64,000 nt of DNA, taken from positions 310,001-374,000 of the forward strand of contig NZ_FNVQ01000001.1 of NCBI RefSeq assembly GCF_900108065.1, read 5' to 3'. Below the pieces are notes generated by a model. That model was not told the DNA's origin. It saw only the letters and a program-made list of their open reading frames with translations, and ran no database searches. The stretch comes from Marinobacterium lutimaris. GTDB taxonomy: Bacteria; Pseudomonadota; Gammaproteobacteria; Pseudomonadales; Balneatricaceae. Numbering within the stretch: position 1 is the first letter of the stretch; the number at the start of each line of letters is the position of its first letter. The position numbers and the translations under genes were made by a program. Below are positions 44,950 through 53,690 of the stretch, piece after piece.

Positions 44950-45135
44950 ATGCTTGGAATAGGTACTTTAAGTTTTGTTATCGCTTTGATCCTGTATGTC
45001 GCTGAACTGCTCTTCGGTTCCAATTCATCTGTTGGCAGCATCAGCGAAACTCCGCTACAGATTGCGGTTCTGGTGATGGCTCTTTCCGTTATTGCCCATA
45101 TCGGGCGTCGACTTTGGGTGCCGGAGCCGAACTGA
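44950..45135 (+). CDS. Mini membrane protein with two helices
   Basis: The frame from ATG 44950 (AAGGAGG 8 nt upstream) encodes 61 residues: a first hydrophobic helix (about 3-22, LGIGTLSFVIALILYVAELL), a polar Ser/Asn loop, a second helix (about 33-50, LQIAVLVMALSVIAHIG) and a basic end (RRLWVPEPN). It is an inner-membrane protein. I do not recognise the family, though size and layout recall stress-induced hydrophobic peptides. It heads a P4 transcript with the two small genes that follow. Confidence 0.75.
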   Translation: MLGIGTLSFVIALILYVAELLFGSNSSVGSISETPLQIAVLVMALSVIAHIGRRLWVPEPN

Positions 45136-45147
45136 CTCAAAGGAGCA

Positions 45148-45240
45148 GTGAGGTTCTTAAGAAATCATGGTTACGGAAATCATGGTTGCAGAAATCATAG
45201 TCACGATAACAGTGTGAGCAGAAAAGCGAGCGAACGATGA
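45148..45240 (+). CDS. His/Asn-rich micro-ORF made from a tandem repeat
   Basis: A GTG at 45148 with AAAGGAG immediately upstream opens a 30-residue frame whose TGA overlaps the ATG of the next lipoprotein gene (ATGA). It lies 12 bases after the mini membrane protein stop. The core NHGYGNHGCRNHSHD is encoded by three 15-bp tandem repeats, giving a five-residue repeat with His and one Cys. Repeat length divisible by three and the coupled end suggest translation. It could bind metal, or just be a leader that couples translation of the lipoprotein. No homologue is known to me. Confidence 0.4.
   Translation: MRFLRNHGYGNHGCRNHSHDNSVSRKASER
45161..45205 (+). repeat. Three tandem copies of a 15-bp unit
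   Basis: The units gaaatcatggttacg, gaaatcatggttgca and gaaatcatagtcacg are contiguous. They differ at 2-3 positions and lie between the mini membrane protein and lipoprotein genes. Confidence 0.95.
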
Positions 45241-45404
45241 AATGGATTAAAGCCCTCTCGAAAGTGGCATGTTTCAGTGGTCTATTCATGCTTATCTCAG
45301 GATGCGCCATCGACAGAAATGAACATGCATCGGCAGCAGATCAGCAGCCGCAGGCTCCGCGGTTATCCACTAGCCAACTCACCAGTCCCGTACTGACTTT
45401 TTGA
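45237..45404 (+). CDS. Small lipoprotein
   Basis: The 55-residue product has a basic start (MKWIKALSK), a hydrophobic segment and the lipobox LISGC, with lipidation at Cys23. The mature part (AIDRNEHASAADQQPQAPRL and on) is short, polar and probably unfolded. The residue after Cys is Ala, so outer-membrane sorting is expected. The ribosome site is weak, but the start overlaps the stop of the upstream micro-ORF. The family is not recognised. Confidence 0.65.
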   Translation: MKWIKALSKVACFSGLFMLISGCAIDRNEHASAADQQPQAPRLSTSQLTSPVLTF

Positions 45405-45445
45405 GTGATGCTCAGTAAAGCTACGAAGCGTTTTTACAGAGGTTT

Positions 45446-45479
45446 GTAAGAGTTTCAGACGAATGTTGTAAAATTTTCA
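45446..45479 (+). promoter_or_regulatory. Candidate activator sites upstream of P5
   Basis: GTAAGAGTTTCA (45446-45457, identical to one before P3) and GTAAAATTTTCA (45468-45479) are both exact GTAANNNNTTCA copies, with 22-base centre spacing (two helical turns). They lie 79-101 bases before the -24 element of P5. Confidence 0.55.
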
Positions 45480-45551
45480 GGCTGAATCTGCATAGCAACC
45501 GATTTGAAGCGGTAATGCGCTATAACTTGTTGATTATGAATGCTGAATAAG

Positions 45552-45566
45552 TGGCATAAGATTAGC
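45552..45566 (+). promoter_or_regulatory. Sigma-54 promoter P5, before the second DUF2383 gene
   Basis: TGGCATA-agat-TAGC keeps GG and GC at the exact spacing. The last base of the first half is A instead of G. Transcription would start near 45578. Confidence 0.6.
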
Positions 45567-45763
45567 TTGGGAGGTATAGAGGGTTCCGTACAGGGATCTG
45601 ATACCGCTGCAATTTCGGTCGGTATCGGGTGTATCGGAGCAATAAATACGATTCGGCGAGAAAGCGTGCAGGAGGAGAGGAGGGGAAACCCCAAGTTTCA
45701 GTTGTGGCGCGCCGCTGAATCAAGCAGAAGTAGCTTGGCTGCTGGTGTAGAAAAGGTTCAGGC

Positions 45764-46216
45764 ATGTTGGAAGCACGCGACAGTCAGGTGGTGAATGAAC
45801 TGATTGCTGTCTGTGTCGATGGGGCTCGGTTTTATGAAACGGCCGCCCGCGAGGTAGAGGACAGTGAACTGCGCATACTGTTTCGGGAGATGGGAAGTAC
45901 GCGACAAACGATCGCTGAAGCGCTGGCACACAAGCTTAAAGAGCTTGGTTACGAACCGGATATCAGCGGTACGCTGGCTGGACGGATGAAACAGCTTTAT
46001 ACAGAGCTTCGCGCACGGCTCGCTGACAACGGCGACCAGCGATATATCGCCGATCTTGAATCGTTGGAGGCCAATGCTCTCCACGATTTCAAACTCAGTA
46101 CCCATAAGGTGAAAAGCACCAGAGTTGCTCAGGAGCTTGCCAACCACCTGGCTACTATTCAGCTTAGCCATGATCAGCTTAGGGCGTTGAAACAGACCCG
46201 TCTCGATCGTATCTGA
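45764..46216 (+). CDS. Four-helix-bundle DUF2383 protein (PA2169-like), second copy
   Basis: The 150-residue product is a clear paralog of the protein at 42677-43135. Both begin with a VNELIAVC motif followed by DG-FY--AA and LF-EM--(S/T)RQ-IAEAL, and both carry EANxLxxF in the last third and a final RxAQELAxHLAxIQ helix. It is all-helical and soluble. Metal binding is possible but not shown. It has its own sigma-54 promoter and a long leader. It ends the regulon before the type VI secretion locus. Confidence 0.82.
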   Translation: MLEARDSQVVNELIAVCVDGARFYETAAREVEDSELRILFREMGSTRQTIAEALAHKLKELGYEPDISGTLAGRMKQLYTELRARLADNGDQRYIADLESLEANALHDFKLSTHKVKSTRVAQELANHLATIQLSHDQLRALKQTRLDRI

Positions 46217-46278
46217 CGCACCGTACGAAATGGGCCAACTCTCGGGAGGCCTTTTCATAGGTGTAGTTTGAAGATGGA

Positions 46279-46311
46279 GACCTGACACAATCCGCGGTAT
46301 TGGGTCAGGTC
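46279..46311. terminator. Hairpin between the convergent DUF2383 and DUF4123 genes
   Basis: GACCTGAC and GTCAGGTC arms with an inner CAAT/ATTG pair (one mismatch) form a long stem with a CCGCGG loop. Its place between convergent genes suggests a shared terminator. Confidence 0.6.
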
Positions 46312-46418
46312 TCTATTTCCTATTCTCTGGAGTTTCTCAGTATTTCTTATCACTGACCGGGTAAAGAAAACTACTCACTGCCCAGACCTGGAACATCCCA
46401 CATTATGATTTTATGTCG

Positions 46419-47216
46419 TCAAAGAGATATTCCCTCTTCCAGTGCCGCCTGACGGCAACATTGGATCTGGGTGGCGAAAGTGGACGCAGAGCTTTGCGCA
46501 TCATCCAGAACCTTCACAACCCAGTCATAACGTTTTGAGGGAGGTGCCAGGCCGTTAAAGAGGCCAGGTTCATTGCGGCGTAACCCATCAATTACAGCAT
46601 CTATCCTGTTCATATCGGAAAGTCTTTGAGTCTGAGTGTCGTCAAACTCGATCTGCACCAGCTTATTGGGCTCAGCGCTTTCAATTTGGTCGAAGGGCAG
46701 TGAGTGCCACAGAGCATCGCGACCGATATAGCTCCAGCTGAGCATATTCCCTGTCAGTAGTTCTCGTTGATCTTGATGCAGCACTTCAAGGATCTGGGGC
46801 AAGCGGCGGGTGTCCGCAAGCCGCAATATGTAACGGGAGTCTTGGACTTTAACGACTCGGAAAGTGGAAAAACGCAGTGCCAGAGTCTCTAGCGTCTCAG
46901 AGCTGGCAATCAGGCTTAACATTGGATAACCGCTAGTCTCGCGTGCGATTGAAGCCAAGGAATCAAGACTATTGGCGTTTAACTGAATCAGTAGGGGCGA
47001 TACCGCTAGAACGTGGTCGCTGGTATCTGGACTATCCTTGTACAGGGCATACCAGCTATCTGTCGGGAATAATCGCCGGACTAGCGAAAGGCAGGTTTCA
47101 TGTTTGAATGATGCGTCGATCAGCAGGTATACCCATGCCTGCGACGACAGGTTCTGCTCTACCAGAGTGTGTGTTTCCGTGATCCAGTCATCTGAATAGT
47201 GATCAATCAGTTCCAT
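46419..47216 (-). CDS. DUF4123 type VI effector adaptor (Tap/TEC-like)
   Basis: The 265-residue protein has the DUF4123 domain in its first half (about 25-150: AWVYLLIDASFKHETCLSL, WYALYKDSPDTSDHVLAVSP, RFSTFRVVKVQDSRYILRLA). DUF4123 proteins load an effector onto the tip of VgrG, and the gene usually sits between vgrG and its effector. Here it follows vgrG by 7 bases, but no effector or immunity gene follows; the next gene is convergent and unrelated. So it may serve an effector encoded elsewhere, or the cargo was lost. It is cytoplasmic. Confidence 0.85.
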   Translation of the reverse strand: MELIDHYSDDWITETHTLVEQNLSSQAWVYLLIDASFKHETCLSLVRRLFPTDSWYALYKDSPDTSDHVLAVSPLLIQLNANSLDSLASIARETSGYPMLSLIASSETLETLALRFSTFRVVKVQDSRYILRLADTRRLPQILEVLHQDQRELLTGNMLSWSYIGRDALWHSLPFDQIESAEPNKLVQIEFDDTQTQRLSDMNRIDAVIDGLRRNEPGLFNGLAPPSKRYDWVVKVLDDAQSSASTFATQIQCCRQAALEEGISL

Positions 47217-47223
47217 AAACGCC

Positions 47224-49896
47224 TCAGGCTACATTGACCAGTGGTGAGCCGCTGGAAAGGTTTTTCAGCAGGCACTCAACGCAGATGGCCTCCGGCATCT
47301 GAGGTAGCGCTGCAGACATCTGGGCAGGGCCGCCAAAGCTTTGGCTGGCTCCCTTGATATTCACACGACCAGGCGCATGCAGCTGAATATCACCGCCCTT
47401 GATGCGCACATAGGCGCCACCGCTGACCAAGAGAATTTCTTTGGCGGCGGCCAAGTCGATCTTCTGCTCGGTAGATGTGGCTTTCAGGTCTTTCTCTGCC
47501 GTCAACTCCATGGCATCGCTCTGTGCCTGCACCTCCACCTTGCCCCGTGCCGCAAACAGCTTGATGCCGGCGCGGTAGACGAACAGCGAGAGCTTTTCGG
47601 AGATGGCCGCGACCAGACTGCGACCAGCCGCGATATTGACGTCATCGCCGGTGGATACACTCAGTGAGTGGCCCTGTGCCATATGGGTGGATTGCGGGGT
47701 GCTCATTGTGATGCCCGCCGGGGAAGCCATATGCAGCCAGGGGGCTTTCATATTGGCGGCCTTGCCGCGACCGCCGGAGTCACTGGCAGCAGTGGCGTTG
47801 TTCTGCTGGCTGCTATCCGCTACTTCGCTGGTGCCGTAGTCGCTGTCGGCATCTTCACCCGCCTGTTTCAGGTTCGCTCTGGCTTCCAGGGCTTCGGCGT
47901 TATGGTCTGCCGCGCTCTGGCTGAGGCTGTCGGTGAGGTGATAGGCGCTGTTGAGCTGCTGGCGCGCCGGGGTCATGTCGAGCTGATCGCCACTGGCGCC
48001 AAGCTGACCCCAGCTGGAGAGGTATAACCCTTGATTGGCGCGAATGGCGCCGTAGGCGTCGGTGCGCAGCTCAAAGCCGGTACCGCGAAACGGCCCACGG
48101 TAGTTACCTTGCTGATGAATGAGGTAACCGAGGTTCAACTGGCTCTTTTCGTTCTCGGAGTTGAGACGCACGCGCTCCTGATCGGTGGCGTCATCAAACA
48201 CCAGTTCGTTGTATTTGCTGCCACGGTAGGCTTTGCTTTTAAAGCCGGAGAGCAGGCCGTGGCTGTGCCAGTCGGGGTTCTGCTCGCCGTTATAGACGCG
48301 CCCGGTAAGCAGCGGCCTGTCGGCATCACCCTCTAAAAAGTCGACGATTACTTCCTGGCCGATACGCGGTACAAACACACCGCCCCAGTTGGGCCCGGCG
48401 TTGGGTTGGGCGACACGCAGCCAGACACCGGACTGTTCGTTGTGTTGGCCTAACCTGTCCCAGTGGAACTGCACCCGCACGCGGTTGAGATGATCGGTGT
48501 GGATCTCTTCCCCTTCGGGACCCACCACGGTGGCGGTCTGGGGGCCGCCGATGACGGGGCGATGGTGCAGCAACGGGGAGCGGTAAGGCTGGGTGCGGCG
48601 CTGGGCCTCAATCTCGATCAGACAATGGCCGGTACCGGCGCTGCGGTAATCGCTGAGAGAGTCACCGAATAGATCCGCATCGTTATCATTCAGTCCTTGG
48701 GAGGCCTTGGCCGCATCGATCTGTGGCTTGAGGCTGCCGGGCAGTGCATTGAGCTGGGCCGAGACCGGCAGGGCGTTCTCGGCATGGATGGTGACGCCCA
48801 ACAGCAGGAACTGTCGCTCCGCTTCGCCACCCAGGCTATGCCGCGGATGCTGGCTGAGTTCAAACCAACGCCCCACCTGCATCTGACGGGTGCCGCCGGC
48901 ACCTCGAAAACGCTTGGCTTGGGACTCGTGCGATTCCAGTCGGTTAGCGGTGAGCCGTTCACCGCGGTCATAGCCGTAGTAGTAATACTCACCGGCGTAG
49001 TCGTAGACCTCTTCATCGCTGAGGTTGCCCTGGTCGCTAAGGGCGCTGAGCCCGGTGCGCTTGCTCAGTGAGGGCTGCTTGTAGTCGAAGGTGCCAACAC
49101 TGACACGGGTGGGTTGCTGCTGACGTGCACCGCCCCATTGGGTCAGGGCATCTTCCTGTTCGGTAGCATCCTGACGGTGAAAACGCACCACCTGCGGTGA
49201 GACCGGCTGTGTGGTATCCACATCGTCGGTGATTACCAGCCGATGGCCGTTGAAGGCGTTGTCTTCACCATTACCACTCTCTTCAGCACCTGTCTCGTCG
49301 TTACCAGCATGCTCGAAGTAGTACCAGAGACCTTCCTCTTCCATCAGGCGGCTGACGAAGTTGAAGTCGCTCTCGCGGTACTGCACACAGTAGCTGCGGT
49401 TAGGGTAGTCACGACGCAGGTCAAAACGGTATTGCCCCTGCGCCAGCTGATGGCCGTTGAACACCTCGGTGAGGACATCAACCACGGAGCGGTCCTGAAA
49501 CAGCCGGCTGTCGCGGCCGAGCTTGAGCATCTCCAGCCAGGGGACGATGGTGAGCTGGTAGTAGGTGACACCACCATCCTCGCCCAGCATGCAGGCTTCG
49601 GAGACAAGGCCGTGCAGGGTCTGATAACCGCCACTGGCCTGCAGCAGAGACAGGCTCGCCGGCTGGGCCATCAGGGTCTTGAGCTCGATATCCCCCTGCT
49701 GGGAGAAGCAGTCGACGACGTAGCGATAGGGTTCGCTAACGCGCTGCTCACCCACCAGGCGGTGCGGAATCAGAGCTGCACCGGACGTTGAGCCGAGCGA
49801 CAGCTTTACCAGTCGCTGCGACTGAGACAGCGGGGTGTCGAAGCTGTCGAGAAATCTCGACAGCACGTCATTCCCATCCATGATTGACTCCGCCAT
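47224..49896 (-). CDS. vgrG: Type VI secretion tip protein VgrG (TssI)
   Basis: The 890-residue product has the gp27-like region (about 20-440), with YRYVVDCFSQ, RSYCVQYRESDFNFVSRLME and EEGLWYYFEH. The gp5-like OB/needle region follows (about 460-600), with TDHLNRVRVQFHWDRLG, VFVPRIGQEVIVDFLEGD and ADRPLLTGRVYN, and then a DUF2345 beta-helix (about 700-850). There is no clear C-terminal effector domain; the last 40 residues contain a CVEC pair. It forms the trimeric spike of the T6SS puncturing device. A DUF4123 adaptor gene follows directly. Confidence 0.95.
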   Translation of the reverse strand: MAESIMDGNDVLSRFLDSFDTPLSQSQRLVKLSLGSTSGAALIPHRLVGEQRVSEPYRYVVDCFSQQGDIELKTLMAQPASLSLLQASGGYQTLHGLVSEACMLGEDGGVTYYQLTIVPWLEMLKLGRDSRLFQDRSVVDVLTEVFNGHQLAQGQYRFDLRRDYPNRSYCVQYRESDFNFVSRLMEEEGLWYYFEHAGNDETGAEESGNGEDNAFNGHRLVITDDVDTTQPVSPQVVRFHRQDATEQEDALTQWGGARQQQPTRVSVGTFDYKQPSLSKRTGLSALSDQGNLSDEEVYDYAGEYYYYGYDRGERLTANRLESHESQAKRFRGAGGTRQMQVGRWFELSQHPRHSLGGEAERQFLLLGVTIHAENALPVSAQLNALPGSLKPQIDAAKASQGLNDNDADLFGDSLSDYRSAGTGHCLIEIEAQRRTQPYRSPLLHHRPVIGGPQTATVVGPEGEEIHTDHLNRVRVQFHWDRLGQHNEQSGVWLRVAQPNAGPNWGGVFVPRIGQEVIVDFLEGDADRPLLTGRVYNGEQNPDWHSHGLLSGFKSKAYRGSKYNELVFDDATDQERVRLNSENEKSQLNLGYLIHQQGNYRGPFRGTGFELRTDAYGAIRANQGLYLSSWGQLGASGDQLDMTPARQQLNSAYHLTDSLSQSAADHNAEALEARANLKQAGEDADSDYGTSEVADSSQQNNATAASDSGGRGKAANMKAPWLHMASPAGITMSTPQSTHMAQGHSLSVSTGDDVNIAAGRSLVAAISEKLSLFVYRAGIKLFAARGKVEVQAQSDAMELTAEKDLKATSTEQKIDLAAAKEILLVSGGAYVRIKGGDIQLHAPGRVNIKGASQSFGGPAQMSAALPQMPEAICVECLLKNLSSGSPLVNVA

Positions 49897-49932
49897 TGAT
49901 CATCCTTGTCTACTAGTCGGCATTCATTCGTG

Positions 49933-52587
49933 TCAGTGCAGTGCGTAGGAAAAGTCGCCCTGGTCATCAAGGCTGACGATCATCCGTTCGATCTGCTCTC
50001 CGGTGGCCATTCGGCCCAGCGTATGTGCCGCGATGGTCGGCATCAGGCTGCCGGAGATAATGTTGTCGATATTGCGGGCGCCGCTGTCACTGTCGGTGCA
50101 GCGTGCGGCGATGGCATCGACAATCGCCTGGTCATACTCAAAGCTCGCCTTGTGGTTGGCTTCAAAGCGGCGTTTGATGCGATCGAGCTTGAGGTTGACG
50201 ATGCTGTTGAGAATCTCATTCTGCACCGGGTAGTAGGGCACAATGTTCAAACGCCCGAGGAAAGCGGGCTTGAACACCGAGTTGAGCTGATCCCTGAGGC
50301 TTTCGGTAATCGTCTCTGGCGCCGGCAGGGTTTCAGCCCCCAGACACTGGCGCATAATGCTGTCGGTGCCGACATTGGAGGTCAGCAGAATGACGGTATT
50401 ACGGAAGTTGATTTCGCGGCCTTCGCCATCATCCAGCACGCCCTTGTCAAACACCTGGAAGAACAGCTCCAGCACGTCGGGATGGGCTTTCTCCACCTCA
50501 TCGAGCAGTACCACGCTGTAGGGTTTGCGCCGTACCGCCTCGGTCAGTACGCCGCCTTCACCGTAACCGACATAGCCCGGAGGTGAGCCTTTCAGGCTGG
50601 AGACGGTGTGGGCTTCCTGATATTCCGACATATTGATGGTGATGACATTACGTTCACCGCCATAGAGCACGTCGGCCAGTGACAGCGCGGTTTCGGTTTT
50701 GCCGACGCCGCTGGGGCCGAGCAGCAGGAACACGCCGATCGGTTTGTTGGGGTCTTCCATGCGGGCGCGGGAGATGGCGATGCGCTTGCCGATCTCGGCC
50801 AGAGCATGATCCTGCCCCAGTACCCGCTCGCCCAGCAGCTCGGGCAGCTGCTGCACGGTGATGATCTCATCGCGCAGCATTTTACCCAGCGGAATGCCGG
50901 TCCAGTTGGAGATCACCTCGGCGATGACGTTGCCATCGACATGGCCATGTACCAGTGACTCTTCACCCTGAACCTCGGCCAGCTCCTGGCGTACGCCGCC
51001 GATCTGCAGGCTGATCGCATCGGCATCGCCTGACTGCTCGCCACTTTCCACCGCAGTGCGCTGTGCTTCGAGCTCTTTGAGGCGGGTGACAATCGCCTGC
51101 TCCTGCTCCCAGCGGGCGCGCAGGGCTGCAATTTCGCTTTGAGTCGCTTCATGCTGCTGAGCGAGCTCATCCAACACCTCGTCGTGCGCGGCGCCTTCGC
51201 GCTGCTCCCGCTTGAGCACGTTGATTTCGCTCTGCAGGTTATCGATGCGACGGTACGCATCTTCCAGTGCGGCCGGCTGTGACGATTGCGCCAGCGCCAC
51301 GCGGGCACAGGCGGTGTCGAGCACGCTGACGGCCTTGTCAGGCAGCTGGCGGCCGGTGACATAGCGGTTGGAGAGGCGCACGGCCTGCACGATGGCGTCG
51401 TCGAGAATGCTGATCTTGTGGTGATCCTGCATGCGCTCAGCCAGGCCGCGTAGCATGTTGATCGCCACCGGTTCATCCGGCTCCTCCACCTTGACCACCT
51501 GGAAGCGGCGGGCGAGGGCGGCGTCTTTTTCAAAGTACTTTTTGTACTCGGCCCAGGTGGTGGCGGCGATGGTTCGCAGCTCGCCACGGGCCAGGGCGGG
51601 TTTTAACAGGTTGGCGGCATCGCCCTGGCCGGCCTGACCGCCGCTGCCGATCAGCGTGTGGGCTTCATCAATAAACAGAATGATGGGGTGCAGGCTGCGT
51701 TTGGTCTCTTCGATGACGTTTTTCAGGCGGTTTTCAAACTCGCCCTTAACGCCGGCACCGGCCTGCAACAGGCCAAGATCCAGCGTGCGCAGCTCCACGT
51801 TTTGTAGCGGCGGTGGCACATCGCCGTTGACGATGCGAAGGGCCAGCCCTTCAACGACGGCGGTTTTACCGACGCCAGCCTCGCCGGTGAGAATCGGGTT
51901 GTTCTGGCGGCGGCGGGTGAGAATATCGACCATCTGGCGAACCTCCTCCTCGCGCCCCAGTACCGGGTCGATGCGCCCGGCGCGGGCGTTGCCGGTCAGG
52001 TCGATGGTGTACTGATCCAGCGCCGGGGTTTTGCTGCGGCCGTTGCTTTTAGCCGCAGGCTCGCCGTTGCGCAGGTCGCTGGCTGATGATTGGCCTTCGG
52101 CTGTGCTTGCATAGCCGCCTTCCGCGCTGCCTTCAATCAGGTCACGCAGGTGTGCCTGCAGCTCATCGACGTTGATGCGTGCAAGCTCGAGGGCGCCGTC
52201 GAGCACCACACGGCGCAGGTCATCCTCTTTTAACAGCGCCAGCAGCAGATGGGCGCTGCGCACGCGGTTTTCGTCGAGATCGACCGAGGCGACCACCCAG
52301 GCGCGCTCAATCAGCTTGGTCAGACGTGGCGACAGCGCTGGCGTGCGGGTGTTGCCGGTTTTAAAGCTGGAGATGGTGTCCTCAAGCTGGCTGGCGAGGC
52401 GGTCCAGCGCCACATCGTAGTGGCGCGCGATGCGCAGAAAATCGTTGTCATCGCTGTCGAGCAGCTTCAGCAACAGGTGTTCGATATCCACATCGTATTG
52501 GCGCTCGGCCAGGCACAGGGCCGCGGCGCCTTCAGTGGCTTCGCGGCAGGGATCGTTGAGTTTGTCGAAAAGCGATTTCAGATTCAC
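49933..52587 (-). CDS. clpV: Type VI secretion sheath-disassembly ATPase ClpV (TssH)
   Basis: The 884-residue AAA+ protein has an N-terminal Clp repeat domain (about 5-150), the first ATPase with Walker [14 protein letters not shown] and Walker [12 protein letters not shown], a coiled-coil middle domain, and the second ATPase with [16 protein letters not shown] and [14 protein letters not shown]. The N domain, which binds TssC in this family, and the lack of a ClpB-specific long linker support ClpV. It recycles the contracted TssBC sheath in the cytoplasm. The start overlaps the tssG stop by 4 bases. Confidence 0.95.
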   Translation of the reverse strand: MNLKSLFDKLNDPCREATEGAAALCLAERQYDVDIEHLLLKLLDSDDNDFLRIARHYDVALDRLASQLEDTISSFKTGNTRTPALSPRLTKLIERAWVVASVDLDENRVRSAHLLLALLKEDDLRRVVLDGALELARINVDELQAHLRDLIEGSAEGGYASTAEGQSSASDLRNGEPAAKSNGRSKTPALDQYTIDLTGNARAGRIDPVLGREEEVRQMVDILTRRRQNNPILTGEAGVGKTAVVEGLALRIVNGDVPPPLQNVELRTLDLGLLQAGAGVKGEFENRLKNVIEETKRSLHPIILFIDEAHTLIGSGGQAGQGDAANLLKPALARGELRTIAATTWAEYKKYFEKDAALARRFQVVKVEEPDEPVAINMLRGLAERMQDHHKISILDDAIVQAVRLSNRYVTGRQLPDKAVSVLDTACARVALAQSSQPAALEDAYRRIDNLQSEINVLKREQREGAAHDEVLDELAQQHEATQSEIAALRARWEQEQAIVTRLKELEAQRTAVESGEQSGDADAISLQIGGVRQELAEVQGEESLVHGHVDGNVIAEVISNWTGIPLGKMLRDEIITVQQLPELLGERVLGQDHALAEIGKRIAISRARMEDPNKPIGVFLLLGPSGVGKTETALSLADVLYGGERNVITINMSEYQEAHTVSSLKGSPPGYVGYGEGGVLTEAVRRKPYSVVLLDEVEKAHPDVLELFFQVFDKGVLDDGEGREINFRNTVILLTSNVGTDSIMRQCLGAETLPAPETITESLRDQLNSVFKPAFLGRLNIVPYYPVQNEILNSIVNLKLDRIKRRFEANHKASFEYDQAIVDAIAARCTDSDSGARNIDNIISGSLMPTIAAHTLGRMATGEQIERMIVSLDDQGDFSYALH

Positions 52588-53690
52588 ACCGTTGCTCCAT
52601 CATAGGTGATTTCGAATACAGCCCGGCCGTCCTCTGTGGCCGGTTTGTCCGCGGGCGTTAGCCAGCTCAAGCGCCCCAGAGACAGGGTGCTTAGAGACAG
52701 AGTGTTTAGAGACGAGGTGCCTGCCTTGCCGAGCTGGGGAGCTGGGATTTCAGATTTTTTCAGGATCAGCTCGATCTCAAAGTCCAGCTCAATACCGGCA
52801 TAGAACCGCAGCAGCCGGACCAGCTTTCGATGGGTGTCGGTATCTGGCAGCAGTTCGCGGTAGGCGGCGAGCGTCAGGGGGCCAAAGCTGACCCGGAATG
52901 ATGACTGGTAGTCGCGCACTCGCGTGCCGGCCACCGCACTGCTTCCCAGGCAGGCGTTTGCCCTACCCAGGGTGGTGCATTGATCGGGCGCGAGAGGTAT
53001 CCAGCGCCCACTGAATGATTTGACCTGGCAAGGTTGGCCAAAGGTGTAGCCCAGCATCGCTTCCAGGTTGCCGGCATTACGTGGGCGCTGCGCCATCAGG
53101 CCGGAGAACCAGCTGAACAGGTTACGGGTTAATGAGCCCTGGTCGTCCTGGCGGTTCAGGTTCTGTTTCAGCGTCGTGGGTGTAAATCCAACCAGATGCA
53201 ACAGCCACTGTTCGAAGTCGGAGCTGCCCTTGCGTTCATACTCGATATGGAAACGGTACTTTTGCCAGGCCTCGTAGAACAGGGCGGTCATCCGGTGGGA
53301 GTACAGGTCCAGAAACGCATGGGCAGCATCATCCCGCTTTTCGATATGGCGGTTGATCAGTAGCTCGGTATAGGGCCGCGGCAGCACTCCTGAAGGCCCG
53401 ACCAAGCCCATAAAGGTGACCTGGATTTCGCTTAACGGCTCGTCGCTGGCAGACCTGTTCTGCTGATTTTCGAACGACAGGTTGCTGATCTCACTGGGAG
53501 GAAAGTTCAGCGACAGCAGGGAGCGAAAACGCAACGGGTCCTGGTGCGGGCGATTTTCCGGATCGATACGACCGGTGCGGCTGTAGTGCAGTTTCAGTAA
53601 CCGCACGAGCTGAAAGAACCCGAAACGCCAGGGTTCAGCACGTGCCTGGTCGATCAGACCAGGGGTTGAGTACCGGTTCGTGGCTTCCAT
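52584..53690 (-). CDS. tssG: Type VI secretion baseplate protein TssG
   Basis: The 368-residue protein matches TssG: PWRFGFFQLVRLLKLHY near the start, ENRPHQDPLRFRSLLSLNFP, VTFMGLVGPSGVLPRPYTEL and FLDLYSHRMTALFYEAWQKY. It forms a wedge of the baseplate with TssE, TssF and TssK. The segment near residues 320-345 has runs of Ser/Leu repeats (SLNTLSLSTLSLG), a local oddity. It overlaps tssF by 37 bases and clpV by 4. Confidence 0.94.
   Translation of the reverse strand: MEATNRYSTPGLIDQARAEPWRFGFFQLVRLLKLHYSRTGRIDPENRPHQDPLRFRSLLSLNFPPSEISNLSFENQQNRSASDEPLSEIQVTFMGLVGPSGVLPRPYTELLINRHIEKRDDAAHAFLDLYSHRMTALFYEAWQKYRFHIEYERKGSSDFEQWLLHLVGFTPTTLKQNLNRQDDQGSLTRNLFSWFSGLMAQRPRNAGNLEAMLGYTFGQPCQVKSFSGRWIPLAPDQCTTLGRANACLGSSAVAGTRVRDYQSSFRVSFGPLTLAAYRELLPDTDTHRKLVRLLRFYAGIELDFEIELILKKSEIPAPQLGKAGTSSLNTLSLSTLSLGRLSWLTPADKPATEDGRAVFEITYDGATV

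Larger units (their letters stand above)
45405..45763 (+). promoter_or_regulatory. Intergenic region and long leader of the second DUF2383 gene
   Basis: About 360 bases. The first part holds two activator-like sites and P5. The roughly 185 bases after the expected start point form an untranslated leader with several purine-rich tracts, including GGAGGAGAGGAGGGG near 45670, but no start codon suitably placed. A reading frame across it (45540-45794) crosses the promoter and is rejected. Confidence 0.5.

Noticed and set aside
45540-45794. A reading frame across the P5 promoter
   Set aside because: It crosses the sigma-54 promoter, has a poor composition and no ribosome site, and overlaps the start of the DUF2383 gene.
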